NCBI RefSeq assembly: GCF_000384215.1
Contig: NZ_KB913032.1
Location: 3,303,665 to 3,367,664 of the forward strand
From: Amycolatopsis alba DSM 44262
GTDB taxonomy: Bacteria > Actinomycetota > Actinomycetes > Mycobacteriales > Pseudonocardiaceae
DNA length: 64,000 bases
Direction: 5' to 3'
Part shown: piece after piece, positions 22,649-31,992 of the stretch
Position numbering within the stretch: position 1 is the stretch's first letter
Layout of the letters: each line of letters begins with the position of its first letter
Notes under the pieces: model-generated
What the model saw: only the letters and a program-made list of their open reading frames with translations
What the model was told of the DNA's origin: nothing
Database searches by the model: none
Translations under genes and position numbers: made by a program

Positions 22649-24853
22649 CTAGACGCAACGCAGATACGCGTCGGGAGTCCGCCGCCCGGAATCAAGACCG
22701 CGGAGGACTTTCGGCAGCGGGCCGCCGTGCAGGACCCCGAGCCGCTGCGTCGCACGGGTCAACGCGACGTACAGTTCCGCCTCACCGCCCGTGCCTTCCG
22801 CGAGGATCCGCTCCGGCTCCACCACCAGGACGGCGTCGTACTCCAGCCCTTTCGCCGCGGACGGCGCGATGGCACCCGGCACTCCTGGCGGCCCGATGAC
22901 GACCGCTGTCCCCGCACGTCCCGATTCCTCGCGGACGAACTCCGCGACCGCCGCCTCGATGTCCACTTCGGACAGTCGACGGGCCCACGGCCGCACGCCG
23001 CACGACCGCACGGATTCCGGCGGGACGACATCGGGGGCGAAACTCGCCAGCAGCGCGGCCGCCACCGCCATGATCTCCGACGGCGTCCGGTAGTTGACGG
23101 TCAGCTTCCGGTACACCCACCGATCGGCGACGTACCGGGAGAGCATCGCGTCCCACGACCGCGCGCCGGACGGCGAACGACGCTGCGCGAGATCGCCGAC
23201 CACGGTGAACGACCGGCTGGGACAGCGCCGCATCAGCACCCGCCAGTCCATTTCGGACAGTTCCTGCGCCTCGTCGACCACGACATGGCCGTAGGTCCAT
23301 TCCCGGTCGGCGGCGGCGCGTTCGGCCAGGTCCCGATCGTCGCGTTTCGCGAACCGCTCCGCCAGGTCCTCGGCCTTCAGCACGTCCGTCGGGCGAAGCG
23401 CGAACTCGTAGTCGTCGTGGTCCTCTTCGACCTCGATGAGTTCCAGTACCCGCTCGGCGTAGTCCTTCTGTGCCAGCTGCCGCCGCTCTTCGGCCCGCCG
23501 CCCGGCGGTATCGTCCCAGCCGAGCAGTTCGACGGCTTCGTCCAGCAGCGGCACGTCGGACACCGTCCACGCGGCCGCGTCCTCGCGGAACAGCGCCGGA
23601 TCGGCCCCTGCCGCCCGCAACCGCTCCGGCGAGGCGTAGAGGTCGGCGAGCAGCCGCTGTGGCGTCAGAACCGGCCAGAGGCGGTCGAGCACCGCGCCGA
23701 GCGCCACGCTGCCCTCCAGGTCGCGCCGGAGGTTCTTGAGCATTTCCGGGCGGGTGTGCTTGTCGTCCTTCGGCAGCCAGCCCGCGCCGATCCGGTCGAC
23801 GGCGCGCGTGGTGAGCGCGGCGATGACCTCGCGTTCGAAGACGGCCTTCGCCTCGTTGTGCAGCAGGCCGCTGTCACGGGCGACCTCGCGCGCGGCCGCC
23901 ACGACCTCGGCGTCCAGCGGCACGGTGACGTCGTCGAGCTCGATCGGCTCCGGCACGGCAGGCAGTTCCTGCCGGTCCGTCACCGCCGCCGCGAGCACGT
24001 CCAGGATCGCCAGCGAACCCTTGATCCGCTGCACCTCCGGCGGATCCTCGCGTTCGGTGCGCAGGCCGGGAACCAGGCCGCCGGGCGTCGCGAAGACGGC
24101 GCTGGTCTCGCCGAGCGACGGCAGGACGCGGCCGATGTGGTCGAGGAAGCCGGTGCTCGGCCCGACCACGAGCACGCCGCGGCGTTCCATGCGCTCCCGT
24201 TTCGTGTACAGCAGGTACGCCACCCGGTGCAGCGCCACCACGGTCTTGCCGGTGCCGGGGCCGCCCTCCACGACGACGACGCCCGCGTGGTCGAGCCGGA
24301 TGATCTCGTCCTGCTCGGCCTGGATCGTCGCGACGATGTCCCGCATCCCCTCGCCGCGCGGCGCGTTGACCGCCGCCAGCAGCGCGACGTCGCCCCGTTC
24401 CCCAGCCGGGTCCGGTCGGCCGAAGACCTCGTCCCTGAACTCGAGGACCTTGCGGCCGAGAGTGCGGAATTGGCGGCGCCGCGACATTCCTTCAGGGGAA
24501 GCGCCGGTCGCGCAGTAGAACGGGCGCGACGCCGGCGCCCGCCAATCCAGCACCAAAGGTTCGTAGTCGCCGCCTTCGTCGAAAAGGCCGATCCTGCCGA
24601 CGTACGTCCGTTCTCCCGAAAGGGCGTCCAAACGGCCGAAACAAAGGCCTTCGTCCGCGATCTTCAGCCTGGCCATCTCGCGTGCCTTCGTGCCGACGGA
24701 GACTTCCCGGTCGGACAGTGCGAGGCCTTCTCCCCGCAGTGCACCGGCATACGCGTCGCTCACCCGCGTACGTTCGGTGTCGAGCCGCTCGTAGAGCGAC
24801 GTGATGTACTCCTGTTCGGATCGCAATTCCTCGTCGTACCCCTGATTTGACAA
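22649..24853 (-). CDS. helR: HelR/HelD-like RNA-polymerase recycling helicase
   Basis: A 734-residue superfamily-1 ATPase of the actinobacterial HelD class that dislodges stalled RNA polymerase and, in Streptomyces and M. abscessus, protects it from rifampicin. N-terminal coiled coil (~1-60; SEQEYITSLYERLDTERTRV), Walker A EGGPGTGKTVVALHR, Walker B VVDEAQELSEMDW, then NYRTPSEI and YVALTRATQRLGVL. The TTG at 24853 behind GAGGGG is preferred; an ATG at 24886 lacks a ribosome site. Single gene with its own operator-like upstream repeat. Confidence 0.88.
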   Translation of the reverse strand: MSNQGYDEELRSEQEYITSLYERLDTERTRVSDAYAGALRGEGLALSDREVSVGTKAREMARLKIADEGLCFGRLDALSGERTYVGRIGLFDEGGDYEPLVLDWRAPASRPFYCATGASPEGMSRRRQFRTLGRKVLEFRDEVFGRPDPAGERGDVALLAAVNAPRGEGMRDIVATIQAEQDEIIRLDHAGVVVVEGGPGTGKTVVALHRVAYLLYTKRERMERRGVLVVGPSTGFLDHIGRVLPSLGETSAVFATPGGLVPGLRTEREDPPEVQRIKGSLAILDVLAAAVTDRQELPAVPEPIELDDVTVPLDAEVVAAAREVARDSGLLHNEAKAVFEREVIAALTTRAVDRIGAGWLPKDDKHTRPEMLKNLRRDLEGSVALGAVLDRLWPVLTPQRLLADLYASPERLRAAGADPALFREDAAAWTVSDVPLLDEAVELLGWDDTAGRRAEERRQLAQKDYAERVLELIEVEEDHDDYEFALRPTDVLKAEDLAERFAKRDDRDLAERAAADREWTYGHVVVDEAQELSEMDWRVLMRRCPSRSFTVVGDLAQRRSPSGARSWDAMLSRYVADRWVYRKLTVNYRTPSEIMAVAAALLASFAPDVVPPESVRSCGVRPWARRLSEVDIEAAVAEFVREESGRAGTAVVIGPPGVPGAIAPSAAKGLEYDAVLVVEPERILAEGTGGEAELYVALTRATQRLGVLHGGPLPKVLRGLDSGRRTPDAYLRCV

Positions 24854-24894
24854 GTTCCCCTCACAGCGGTTAGACTGACAACACATTCGGCGTA

Positions 24895-24927
24895 CTGATC
24901 AGTGTTTGAACGAGCACTGCTGATCGG
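24895..24927 (-). promoter_or_regulatory. operator-like repeats upstream of helR
   Basis: CAGTG (24900-24904) and CACTG (24915-24919) form an inverted repeat, flanked by direct repeats CTGATC (24895, 24920). A TTGACA on the minus strand lies about 30 bp further upstream. It may be the binding site that induces helR; the known rifampicin-associated element was not identified with certainty. Confidence 0.35.
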
Positions 24928-25042
24928 ACGCCGATTTTTTATTGTCCACCCCTTGTCAAGAGGGACCCCGCATTCCTCGGGAAACGATCGTGCGCGATAA
25001 TGGGGACGGACATCCACCATTACCGCGCACGATCCGCAGCGC

Positions 25043-26857
25043 TCAGCCGAGCATGAACTCGCGCGGCTCCAGCGCCCTCCCCACCACGCGGACGTCACCC
25101 AGCCAGCCGTGGAACGCCTGCTCGACGATCGAGTCGTAGGCGTAGGCGCCGATCAGCCAGGAGCCACCGGGGTTCGCGATCCCCGCCGCGGCCGTCTTCG
25201 GGTTCCGCAGCACCGGGCAGCCGTCGACGTAGAGCGTCGTCCGCCTGCCGTCGTTGACGGCGGCGACGTGGATCCATTCCTTCAAGGCCAGCTCATGTCC
25301 CCACGCGGTCGAGATCCCGTTCTGGTTCACCGGGAACACCGCCCACTGGAACGCCGCACCGTCCGAAAGGGACAGTGTGGCCGACGGCTCGCCGGGATCG
25401 TCGCCGGTCTTGCCCGCCTTGCCGCCCGAGCCCTGCCTGCCGAAGATCGCGGCCCAGGAATGCTTGCCGTCCTTGAAATCCTCGGGCAGCTTCACGAATG
25501 CCTCGACGGTGTAGCCGCGCGCGAACGTCTCCGCGTTCATCGGCGCGGAGTCCGCCGTGCGCAGATACGCGCCGCGGGCCGGTTTCTTGCCGCCGTCGAA
25601 CTTCAGGCTCGACCTCGACGGCTGCCGCCCGGAGAACTCACCGGAGAACCGCAGCGTTTCCGCCGCGCTGCCGGGCAGGGTCACCCGGACCAGGTCGTTG
25701 CCCCGGCCCGAAAGGTCGCGGACCCCGTCGACGGGCGCGCCGTCGCGGCCTTCGAACCGCCAGTACGCCACGGTCCCGCGGATCAGCTGCCGTTCGGCAG
25801 GCCGCGCGGGCGGGACCGGGACGGGCGCGAAACCGGCGAACCTGGTGTCGAAGTCGATCTCCAGGCTGAAGTAGTCCGACGGGCCGGTGCGCTCGATCTC
25901 CTGTCGCTGCAGCTCGTTCAGCCGGGGCGCCTGATCGGCCAGCCACGGCGAGAACGTGCGGACGTCGATCACGTTCCGCGCGAGGTCGAACCGGTAGAGC
26001 CGGATCATCGCGCTGCCGCCGTAGTAGCGGTCCTGGTAGTTGGTGATGTGCAGATGGACGTCGTTGCCGGCCTTGTTCCGCTTCACCGCGCGGCCCGGCG
26101 GCCAGTAGTGCCCGTTGAGCGTCAGGAAGATCTGGTCGTTCCCGGCGATCAGCTCGTCCCACACCTTCTGCCCGAACTCGGAAAGCTGCGCCTGACCGGC
26201 CTCGTCGGCCCATACCAATTCATGGATGGTCAGGATCGCCGGAAGCCGCGGATTCCGCGCCAGCACCGACCGCGCCCATTCCAGCCCGCCCGCCGACGGC
26301 CGCCAGTCAAGCGCGAGCAGCAGCCACTCACGGCCGCCCGCGCGGAACACGTGATGGCTGTTGTAGCCGTCCGGGCTCGCGCCGCGGAAGGTCCGCGAAC
26401 CCCGTTGCCGCTGCGGTCCGAACGCGTCGAGGTACGGCGTGCGGCCGCGCTGGTCGTCGGTCGAGGACTTGATGTCGTGATTGCCTGCCAGGGTGCTGTA
26501 CGGGAACCGCCACCGGTCCAGCTGCTGGAAGGACCGGCTGATCTGGTCGAACTCGCCCCGCTGCCCGTTCTCGGTGAGGTCGCCGAGATGTGCCAGGAAG
26601 ACGATGTTCTCGTCACCGCCGGTGACGTAGCGCAACGTGGCGTCCAAGGGAGCGGGGTCGCCGCGGTCGGCGTCGAAGAGGTACTGGGTGTCGGGCAGGA
26701 CCGCGAGGGTGAAGCAGCCGTCTTCGGCGTCCGGGCCGTGACGGCCGAAGGTCGCCGAAGCCGCCGGGGCGCCGAGCACGGGCAACGCGGACGCCGCCGC
26801 ACCGGCGCCGAGCAGGCCCGCACCGCGCAGGAAGGTCCGTCTGGAGGAGTCGTTCAC
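25043..26857 (-). CDS. Tat-exported metallophosphoesterase with LamG-type domain
   Basis: A 604-residue secreted enzyme. The Tat signal SSRRTFLRGAGLLGAGAAAS at 4-23 indicates folded export. The calcineurin-like phosphoesterase domain (~45-300) shows PDTQYL, LGDLTENG, LAGNHD and LNGHYW metal-ligand blocks. The C-terminal LamG/concanavalin domain (~360-600; VAYWRFEGRDGAPVDGVRD, YTVEAFVKLPEDF, LYVDGCPVL, GWLGDVRVVGRAL) likely binds carbohydrate or the cell surface. Substrate unknown (phosphodiester or nucleotide). Confidence 0.9.
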   Translation of the reverse strand: MNDSSRRTFLRGAGLLGAGAAASALPVLGAPAASATFGRHGPDAEDGCFTLAVLPDTQYLFDADRGDPAPLDATLRYVTGGDENIVFLAHLGDLTENGQRGEFDQISRSFQQLDRWRFPYSTLAGNHDIKSSTDDQRGRTPYLDAFGPQRQRGSRTFRGASPDGYNSHHVFRAGGREWLLLALDWRPSAGGLEWARSVLARNPRLPAILTIHELVWADEAGQAQLSEFGQKVWDELIAGNDQIFLTLNGHYWPPGRAVKRNKAGNDVHLHITNYQDRYYGGSAMIRLYRFDLARNVIDVRTFSPWLADQAPRLNELQRQEIERTGPSDYFSLEIDFDTRFAGFAPVPVPPARPAERQLIRGTVAYWRFEGRDGAPVDGVRDLSGRGNDLVRVTLPGSAAETLRFSGEFSGRQPSRSSLKFDGGKKPARGAYLRTADSAPMNAETFARGYTVEAFVKLPEDFKDGKHSWAAIFGRQGSGGKAGKTGDDPGEPSATLSLSDGAAFQWAVFPVNQNGISTAWGHELALKEWIHVAAVNDGRRTTLYVDGCPVLRNPKTAAAGIANPGGSWLIGAYAYDSIVEQAFHGWLGDVRVVGRALEPREFMLG

Positions 26858-26935
26858 GGCCGAAACCTACGGTCGCCCAGGCAACGCGTCCCGAACCGCG
26901 GGTGAACACTTGCCCCGCTCGGTAGCTTCGTCACC

Positions 26936-27436
26936 ATGGGGAACGTCAAACGCTGGCCCGTGCTCGCCGGGGTCGGTGTCGTGGTGACCGCGGCCGCCTG
27001 GTGGATCGTGGACGAAATGCCGTCGGTGGACGACACCGTCGCGCGGGAGGCGCTGCCTCCGATCGACGAGCATCTGCGCGCGCTCGCCGGTTCCGGCGGC
27101 GCGGAGATCCGCTGGGTGTGCACACAGAAGGTGATCGAGACCCGCACGGACGGCGATCAGGTCAGGGTAGGCCTGGTCGCGAACTGCGACGAGGTCGCGA
27201 AGGAAGGCGACGGGCTCGTCACGCGCGGTGGATTCCGCCGACAGCCGATGGTCTACCGCGTCGAACGCACTCCCGGCGGGTACCGGGTGATCGACCGGAA
27301 GATCGCGGAGGGCGGCGCGGGCTACTCGCGTTCGGTCAAGGCGATGTTCTCGTGGGTCGGTGCCCGCCGGGTGATCGACGGTGCGAGCCCGGACGACCCT
27401 GGAACGGTGTCGCGGGCCGCGTTCGGCCTGCCGTAG
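26936..27436 (+). CDS. membrane-anchored hypothetical protein
   Basis: A 166-residue protein with an N-terminal signal anchor (VLAGVGVVVTAAAWWIV, ~9-25) and a soluble extracytoplasmic domain containing two cysteines (WVCTQKV, VANCDEV) that could form a disulfide. Strand-rich body (MVYRVERTPGGYRVIDRKI) reminiscent of small NTF2-like or lipoprotein folds. Unrecognised. It diverges from the phosphoesterase by 78 bp. Confidence 0.7.
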   Translation: MGNVKRWPVLAGVGVVVTAAAWWIVDEMPSVDDTVAREALPPIDEHLRALAGSGGAEIRWVCTQKVIETRTDGDQVRVGLVANCDEVAKEGDGLVTRGGFRRQPMVYRVERTPGGYRVIDRKIAEGGAGYSRSVKAMFSWVGARRVIDGASPDDPGTVSRAAFGLP

Positions 27437-27451
27437 GACGACACCCCGCGA

Positions 27452-27916
27452 TCAGCCGCCGCTCCCGTCGATCAGCTTCGGCACGACGAACCACATGCCG
27501 ACGAACAGCACGCCCGAAACCACGCCGAGGATCGTCATGGCGACCGGGCCGAAGACGACCTTGGCGATCAGCGCGACGGTCGTGGTGATCGCGGCCGCGA
27601 GGCAGCCGAGCCCGATCAGGACGGACCGGTTGCCGTAGGTGAGGATCCGCTCGCGGTTGCCGGTGCGGAACAGCAGCCGGTGCCACGCGGCGGGCGCCGT
27701 CAGGAGCACCGTCGAGCAGACCGTGAGGACGACCGCCGCCAGGTGAACGGACTTCTCGAACCCGCTCGCCTCGTGGAACTCGTCGGTGAACACCACCGTG
27801 AGCAGGAAACCGAAGAGGATCTGGACGCCCGCCTGCGCGACGCGGAGTTCCTGCAGGAGCTCACTGACGTTGCGGGTCAGGCGTTCGTTCTTCGTCTCGC
27901 CGGTGTGCTCGACCAT
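27452..27916 (-). CDS. DUF6328-type membrane protein
   Basis: A 154-residue integral membrane protein with four predicted helices (~32-47, ~58-75, ~98-115, ~122-145). The start TRNVSELLQELRVAQAGVQILFGFLL and FTDEFHEA are typical of the DUF6328 family in actinobacteria; function unknown. Its 5' end overlaps the 3' end of the EamA transporter gene by 56 bp, so the two are co-transcribed. Confidence 0.78.
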   Translation of the reverse strand: MVEHTGETKNERLTRNVSELLQELRVAQAGVQILFGFLLTVVFTDEFHEASGFEKSVHLAAVVLTVCSTVLLTAPAAWHRLLFRTGNRERILTYGNRSVLIGLGCLAAAITTTVALIAKVVFGPVAMTILGVVSGVLFVGMWFVVPKLIDGSGG

Positions 27917-28823
27917 GCGGCGGCTCCAAGACCATCGGTTGACGCGTGACCTTCTCGTGCCAGCCGAGCGAGGTCACCGACAGGACCACGACGGCGAGGC
28001 CCAGCCACTGCGTACCGGACAGCTGCGCGTTCAGGAACGATACGCCGATCACGGCGGCCGTGACGGGGAACGCCAGCTCCGCCAGTGTCGCCCTGGCGGC
28101 CGGTGTCGACCGGAGGCCCAGGTAGTACAGGCTCAGCGCCAGCAGGCCGGGGACCAGCGCGAGCAGGATCAGGCCGAGCGCGTTGTCCCAGCCGACCGCG
28201 AACCCGCCGCCCTGGTACGCCACGATGCCCGCCGCGACCGGAAGACCGACGGTGAAGCGCAGGGTGGTGACCTCCTTCGGCGCCAGCTCGGTGGAGAGCA
28301 GCCGTCCGAGCACCGTGCCCGCCGCCCACAGCACGGCCGCGCCGATCGCCAGCAGCGCCGCCTTCGCGGCGGCCAGCTGGATGTTCAGCGGATCCTTGAA
28401 CGCCAGCAGCCAAGCGCCGAGCAGCGCCGGGATCGCGAAGAACGCGTACCCCGGACGGACTCGCTCACGGAGTACGAAATATGCCGCCAGCACGGCGAAA
28501 ACCGGCTGGAGCTTCTGGAGCACCAACGGCGTCACCGGGTCGCCGAGTTTGAAAGCCGCGGTGAACATCGCCGTCGCGAGCGCGGAGGAACCGCCGCCGA
28601 TGGCAAGCACGGCCAGCCATTCCCGCGGCCCGCACCGGCGCAGTGCGCGGAAAGCACCGGGAATGAGGGGACTCAGCACGAGTACCACGAGCAGGTGCTC
28701 CCAGAAGACGACCGTGGCCGCAGGGAGCGCCTCGGCGAGCGGGAGCCGCAAAAGCCCGTCTGTGCCCCAAAGTGCGGCGGCCACCGCGACCAGCCAAGTA
28801 CGATCCGGAGGGTTGCTACTCAC
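27861..28823 (-). CDS. EamA/DMT-family transporter
   Basis: A ten-helix drug/metabolite transporter with two EamA repeats: WLVAVAAALWGTDGLL...LERVRPGYAFFAIPALLGAWLLAF, then AALLAIGAAVLWAAGTVLGR...GLRSTPAARATLAELAFPV. About 320 residues from the GTG at 28823, which follows GAAGGA; an ATG at 28835 is an alternative. Exports small metabolites or amino acids; substrate unknown. The basic C-terminal tail is cytosolic and extends across the DUF6328 start. Confidence 0.85.
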   Translation of the reverse strand: MSSNPPDRTWLVAVAAALWGTDGLLRLPLAEALPAATVVFWEHLLVVLVLSPLIPGAFRALRRCGPREWLAVLAIGGGSSALATAMFTAAFKLGDPVTPLVLQKLQPVFAVLAAYFVLRERVRPGYAFFAIPALLGAWLLAFKDPLNIQLAAAKAALLAIGAAVLWAAGTVLGRLLSTELAPKEVTTLRFTVGLPVAAGIVAYQGGGFAVGWDNALGLILLALVPGLLALSLYYLGLRSTPAARATLAELAFPVTAAVIGVSFLNAQLSGTQWLGLAVVVLSVTSLGWHEKVTRQPMVLEPPHGRAHRRDEERTPDPQRQ

Positions 28824-28955
28824 TTGTCCTTCCATCCATGCCCCCGCCACCGCCCTCAACGGACGCTGGCGCGCACTCTGCTCATAGTTTGAGAATGATC
28901 GCCCGACCGAGTGACCTGTCTGGCGTGTCCGATTCGTGCGGACTAGGCAAGGGGC

Positions 28956-29507
28956 ATGCGCCCCGTCCCCGTACTAGTTTTGGCCCTGTCCACCGCCGCA
29001 CTGGCGCTCACTTCCGGCGCCGGGGCGGCCACCGCCACCCCCGGATCCCGTGTTCACGTCATCACCGCCAAGAGCGGTCTCACGATCTACAAACCGGACC
29101 TGGTGCCGGCAGGCTCCCGCGCGCACGTTTTCGGGTTGACCTCCAAGGCTCACGGCACCTCGACCGCGGTACTCGTGACCGGTCTGCTGCCCAACCGCGA
29201 ATACGGCGCCCACGCGCACACGAAGCCGTGTGGTGCCACCGGTGATCTCGCCGGACCGCACTACCAGAACGTCGAAGACCCGGTGAAGCCGTCGGTGGAT
29301 CCGGCCTACGCCAACCCCCGCAACGAGATCTGGCTCGACCTCACCACCGACGCCACCGGCCGCGGCGCCGCCGTGTCCAAAGTGGACTGGACGTTCACCG
29401 ACCGGCGGGCGGGTTCGATCGTGATCCACGAAACGCATACGCACACCGACCCCGGCCACGCCGGGACCGCGGGGGCCCGGCTGGCCTGTGTCACCGTCGG
29501 TTTCTAG
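28956..29507 (+). CDS. exported Cu/Zn superoxide dismutase-like protein
   Basis: A 183-residue secreted protein: signal peptide ~1-26 (ALSTAALALTSGAGAATA), then a Greek-key SOD fold. Copper-site motifs GAHAHTKPCG and GPHYQN and the terminal VIHETHTHTD...RLACVTV are kept, including the disulfide cysteines. The zinc loop (HAGDLxN) is replaced by NPRNEIWLDLTTDATG, so the protein may bind copper without zinc and may not be a true dismutase. It shares the CTAG stop with the convergent F420 gene. Confidence 0.78.
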   Translation: MRPVPVLVLALSTAALALTSGAGAATATPGSRVHVITAKSGLTIYKPDLVPAGSRAHVFGLTSKAHGTSTAVLVTGLLPNREYGAHAHTKPCGATGDLAGPHYQNVEDPVKPSVDPAYANPRNEIWLDLTTDATGRGAAVSKVDWTFTDRRAGSIVIHETHTHTDPGHAGTAGARLACVTVGF

Positions 29508-29905
29508 AAGCCCCAAGACCGTTCGGGCCGGATCCTGATCCGGACGTGGTACTCCCGGTCGAACTTCGGTACGTCGTAGTCGATCGCCGGGTAGTGCTTC
29601 TCGTACTTGGCGAGGAAGCCCGGCTGCTCCGAGGGGAGACCGTCCGGCAGGATCTCGGCCCGGCCGCCGATCACCAGGATCGAGCCGCCGTGCTCGTCAC
29701 TGTTGAAGTGGAGGCTGACTTCGGAATTGGCTTCGATGTGCCGCGTCTTCGCCGTGTCCGGCTGGCTGAAGAGGACGATGTCCTCACCGTCGAGCACGAA
29801 CCACACCGGTCGGGGCGAAGGACGGCCCTTCGGGCTGATGGTGGTCAGCCAGGCAACGCTCTCCTTCGCCCGCTCGGCGAGCCGCGGGTCGGGTTGGTAG
29901 CTCAT
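29504..29905 (-). CDS. PPOX-class F420-dependent enzyme
   Basis: A 133-residue split beta-barrel flavin/F420-binding protein of the Rv3369-like group (TIGR03667). ESVAWLTTISPKGRPSPRPVW and VWFVLDGEDIVLFSQPD are the cofactor-binding strands; HIEANSEVSLHFNSDEHGG follows. Probably a small F420H2-dependent reductase; substrate unknown. ATG at 29905. Its TAG stop lies inside the palindrome CTAG shared with the SOD-like gene. Confidence 0.88.
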   Translation of the reverse strand: MSYQPDPRLAERAKESVAWLTTISPKGRPSPRPVWFVLDGEDIVLFSQPDTAKTRHIEANSEVSLHFNSDEHGGSILVIGGRAEILPDGLPSEQPGFLAKYEKHYPAIDYDVPKFDREYHVRIRIRPERSWGF

Positions 29906-29949
29906 AAAAGCGACCAACCGCGACCCGGCGGCTTTTCTTCCGCGTCCGC

Positions 29950-31908
29950 CTAGCGAGATGCGACGAGTTTCGCGTACCGCGTCCCCGCGCCGAGCAGCAC
30001 CAGACCGGCGAGGAGGAAGGCGGCGACCCTGGCAAGGCCGTCGAGCGCGGAGAGGTCGAACAGGACCAGCTTCAGCACCGCCGCGCCGACCAGCACCAGG
30101 CCGATCACCCGCAGGCCGACCACCGAGATGCCGCGGATGAGCAGCACGAGCGCGGCGACCGTCCAGGACACCGTGATCACCACGTGCCCGAGCAGGAAAC
30201 CCGAGCGGCCGGGCACGGCCAGCAACGCGCCGCACAGCACCATCGCGGCGGCGCCGTAGAGCGCGACGACCCCGGCGAAGAGCCACGGCACGAGGTTCTC
30301 CGACGCGGCCTTGAACAGCCCGAGCCGGTGCGCGACCCACGGAAGCGTGATCGAGACGGCCAGGATCGCGACGGACACCAGCAAGCCGGTGGCGAGGCGG
30401 CCGGCAGGCCGGTCCCAGATCACGAAGAAGAGCGTCGGCTGGACGTCGAAGGCCAGCGCGTTCAGGCCGCCGATCACCGCGAAGACCAGCCCGCCGGCGA
30501 GCGCCACGTGCTTCTTCGTCCACAGCGCGACCAGGGCGAGCAAGACACCTTCACCGATCAGGATCGCGGAACGGGCGCTGCCGTCGAAGAGCGTCATCGT
30601 CGTCTGCAAGGACGCGAGGAGCCCGGCGGCACCCGCGAGTTCGCCGATCCAGCCGTCGAGCCACTGCCCGGCCGCCCACACCCCGAGCAGCACCAAGGTG
30701 ACCGACGCGGTGACGAGCACGGCCGCGGTCTTCGGGAGGAACAGCGCGGCCAGCAACGACGGCGCCGGGGCGACGGCGAGCAAGGCGAACGCGGCGGCGT
30801 CACCCGGACGTTTGAGGGTGACGATCAGGGCGAGCGCGAGACCCACGGCGCCCGCGGCCAGCGCGGCGGCGGTGTTGGCCGTGCTGCCGCCGAAACCGGT
30901 GAACGCGGTGCTGAAGACCGACGCGACCAGCGGCGGGATCCCGGCGGCGACCGCGACCGATGGCCACGACTGGCGCAGCTGCACCGGCGTCGAGGCGATC
31001 TGGACCACGAGCAGGAACGCGACCAGCTCCGGGATGAACCCCTGCGTGATGATCGGCGCGCAGATCACACAGCCGAGCACGACGGCCGTCGCGAGCAGCG
31101 AAGACTTCCACTTCACGGCCAGCAGCAACCCGCCGACCGCGATCAGCAGCCCGATGGCGAGACCGGCGTAGGCCGGAAGGTATTCGTACATCGTCGTCGC
31201 GGCGATGGCGTCGAGGTACAACGCCCCGATCCCGGTCGCGGCGAGCGCGAAGGCGCCCGTCCGGCCCGCCGGGGTGCGGTGCAGCCGCAGGCCGATCCCG
31301 ACCAGTGCCGCTCCGAGCACGGCGCCGCCGATCACCCGCGGCAGCGGGCCGAACCAGCCGCGCTGGATGGCGAGCACCAGGAACAGCACGACACCGAGCA
31401 GCGTGATCGCGCCGCCGACCCAGGCCAGCAGCCTGCTGCCGGCGCCTTCCTTGCTCAGCTTCTCGGCGAGCGTGACCCTCGGGGCAGGCTGATACGGGCG
31501 GTACGGCTGCTGTGGCTGCTGGCGCTGCCACTGCGCGTACTGGGCCTGCTGGTACTGGGACTGGTACTGCGGGTGCTGCGGGTGTGTGAAGTAGCGCGGG
31601 TACGGCTGCTGGGGCACCTGGTGCTGCTGCGGCGGCACCTGCGGCTGCGGTGCCTGGTGCGGCGCTGCCTGGTGCGGCGGTGTCTGCTGCGGCGGGGCCT
31701 GCTGTGCGGCGGGCTGCTCGGGCTGCGGCTGTGCGGCGGGCTCGGGCTGCGCGGCGGGCTCTTGGGGCGCCTGCTCAGCTGTCTCTTCGCGCGCCGGCTC
31801 CGCTCCGGGCCGGACTGTCCTCAGCTCCGTACCGACCCGCGCGAGGCGGGCCCCAAGGTCGTCGATCTCCCCGGCGAGCCTGAGGAGCACATCCCCATCG
31901 GTGGTCAT
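29950..31908 (-). CDS. DUF2339 polytopic membrane protein
   Basis: A 652-residue protein. A short coiled N-terminus (MTTDGDVLLRLAGEIDDLGARLA) leads into a ~110-residue Gln/Pro/His-rich disordered stretch (~35-150; many PQ, QQ and YQ pairs), then a DUF2339 membrane region of some sixteen hydrophobic helices beginning SRLLAWVGGAITLLGVVLF. Function unknown; the fold resembles a large membrane sensor or transporter. The preferred start is the ATG at 31908; earlier ATGs at 31920 and 31953 are possible. Confidence 0.85.
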   Translation of the reverse strand: MTTDGDVLLRLAGEIDDLGARLARVGTELRTVRPGAEPAREETAEQAPQEPAAQPEPAAQPQPEQPAAQQAPPQQTPPHQAAPHQAPQPQVPPQQHQVPQQPYPRYFTHPQHPQYQSQYQQAQYAQWQRQQPQQPYRPYQPAPRVTLAEKLSKEGAGSRLLAWVGGAITLLGVVLFLVLAIQRGWFGPLPRVIGGAVLGAALVGIGLRLHRTPAGRTGAFALAATGIGALYLDAIAATTMYEYLPAYAGLAIGLLIAVGGLLLAVKWKSSLLATAVVLGCVICAPIITQGFIPELVAFLLVVQIASTPVQLRQSWPSVAVAAGIPPLVASVFSTAFTGFGGSTANTAAALAAGAVGLALALIVTLKRPGDAAAFALLAVAPAPSLLAALFLPKTAAVLVTASVTLVLLGVWAAGQWLDGWIGELAGAAGLLASLQTTMTLFDGSARSAILIGEGVLLALVALWTKKHVALAGGLVFAVIGGLNALAFDVQPTLFFVIWDRPAGRLATGLLVSVAILAVSITLPWVAHRLGLFKAASENLVPWLFAGVVALYGAAAMVLCGALLAVPGRSGFLLGHVVITVSWTVAALVLLIRGISVVGLRVIGLVLVGAAVLKLVLFDLSALDGLARVAAFLLAGLVLLGAGTRYAKLVASR

Positions 31909-31992
31909 GGCGATCAGCATGCGGCTTGAGGGCCGCCGAGGGATCCGTAGCACTACTCAATCGTGATGACGATGTGGTCGCGACCTGCAAGA

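Noticed and set aside
31500..31850. Coding tandem repeat or satellite in the CAG/CCG-rich stretch
   Set aside because: It encodes the low-complexity Gln/Pro region of the DUF2339 protein and needs no separate element.
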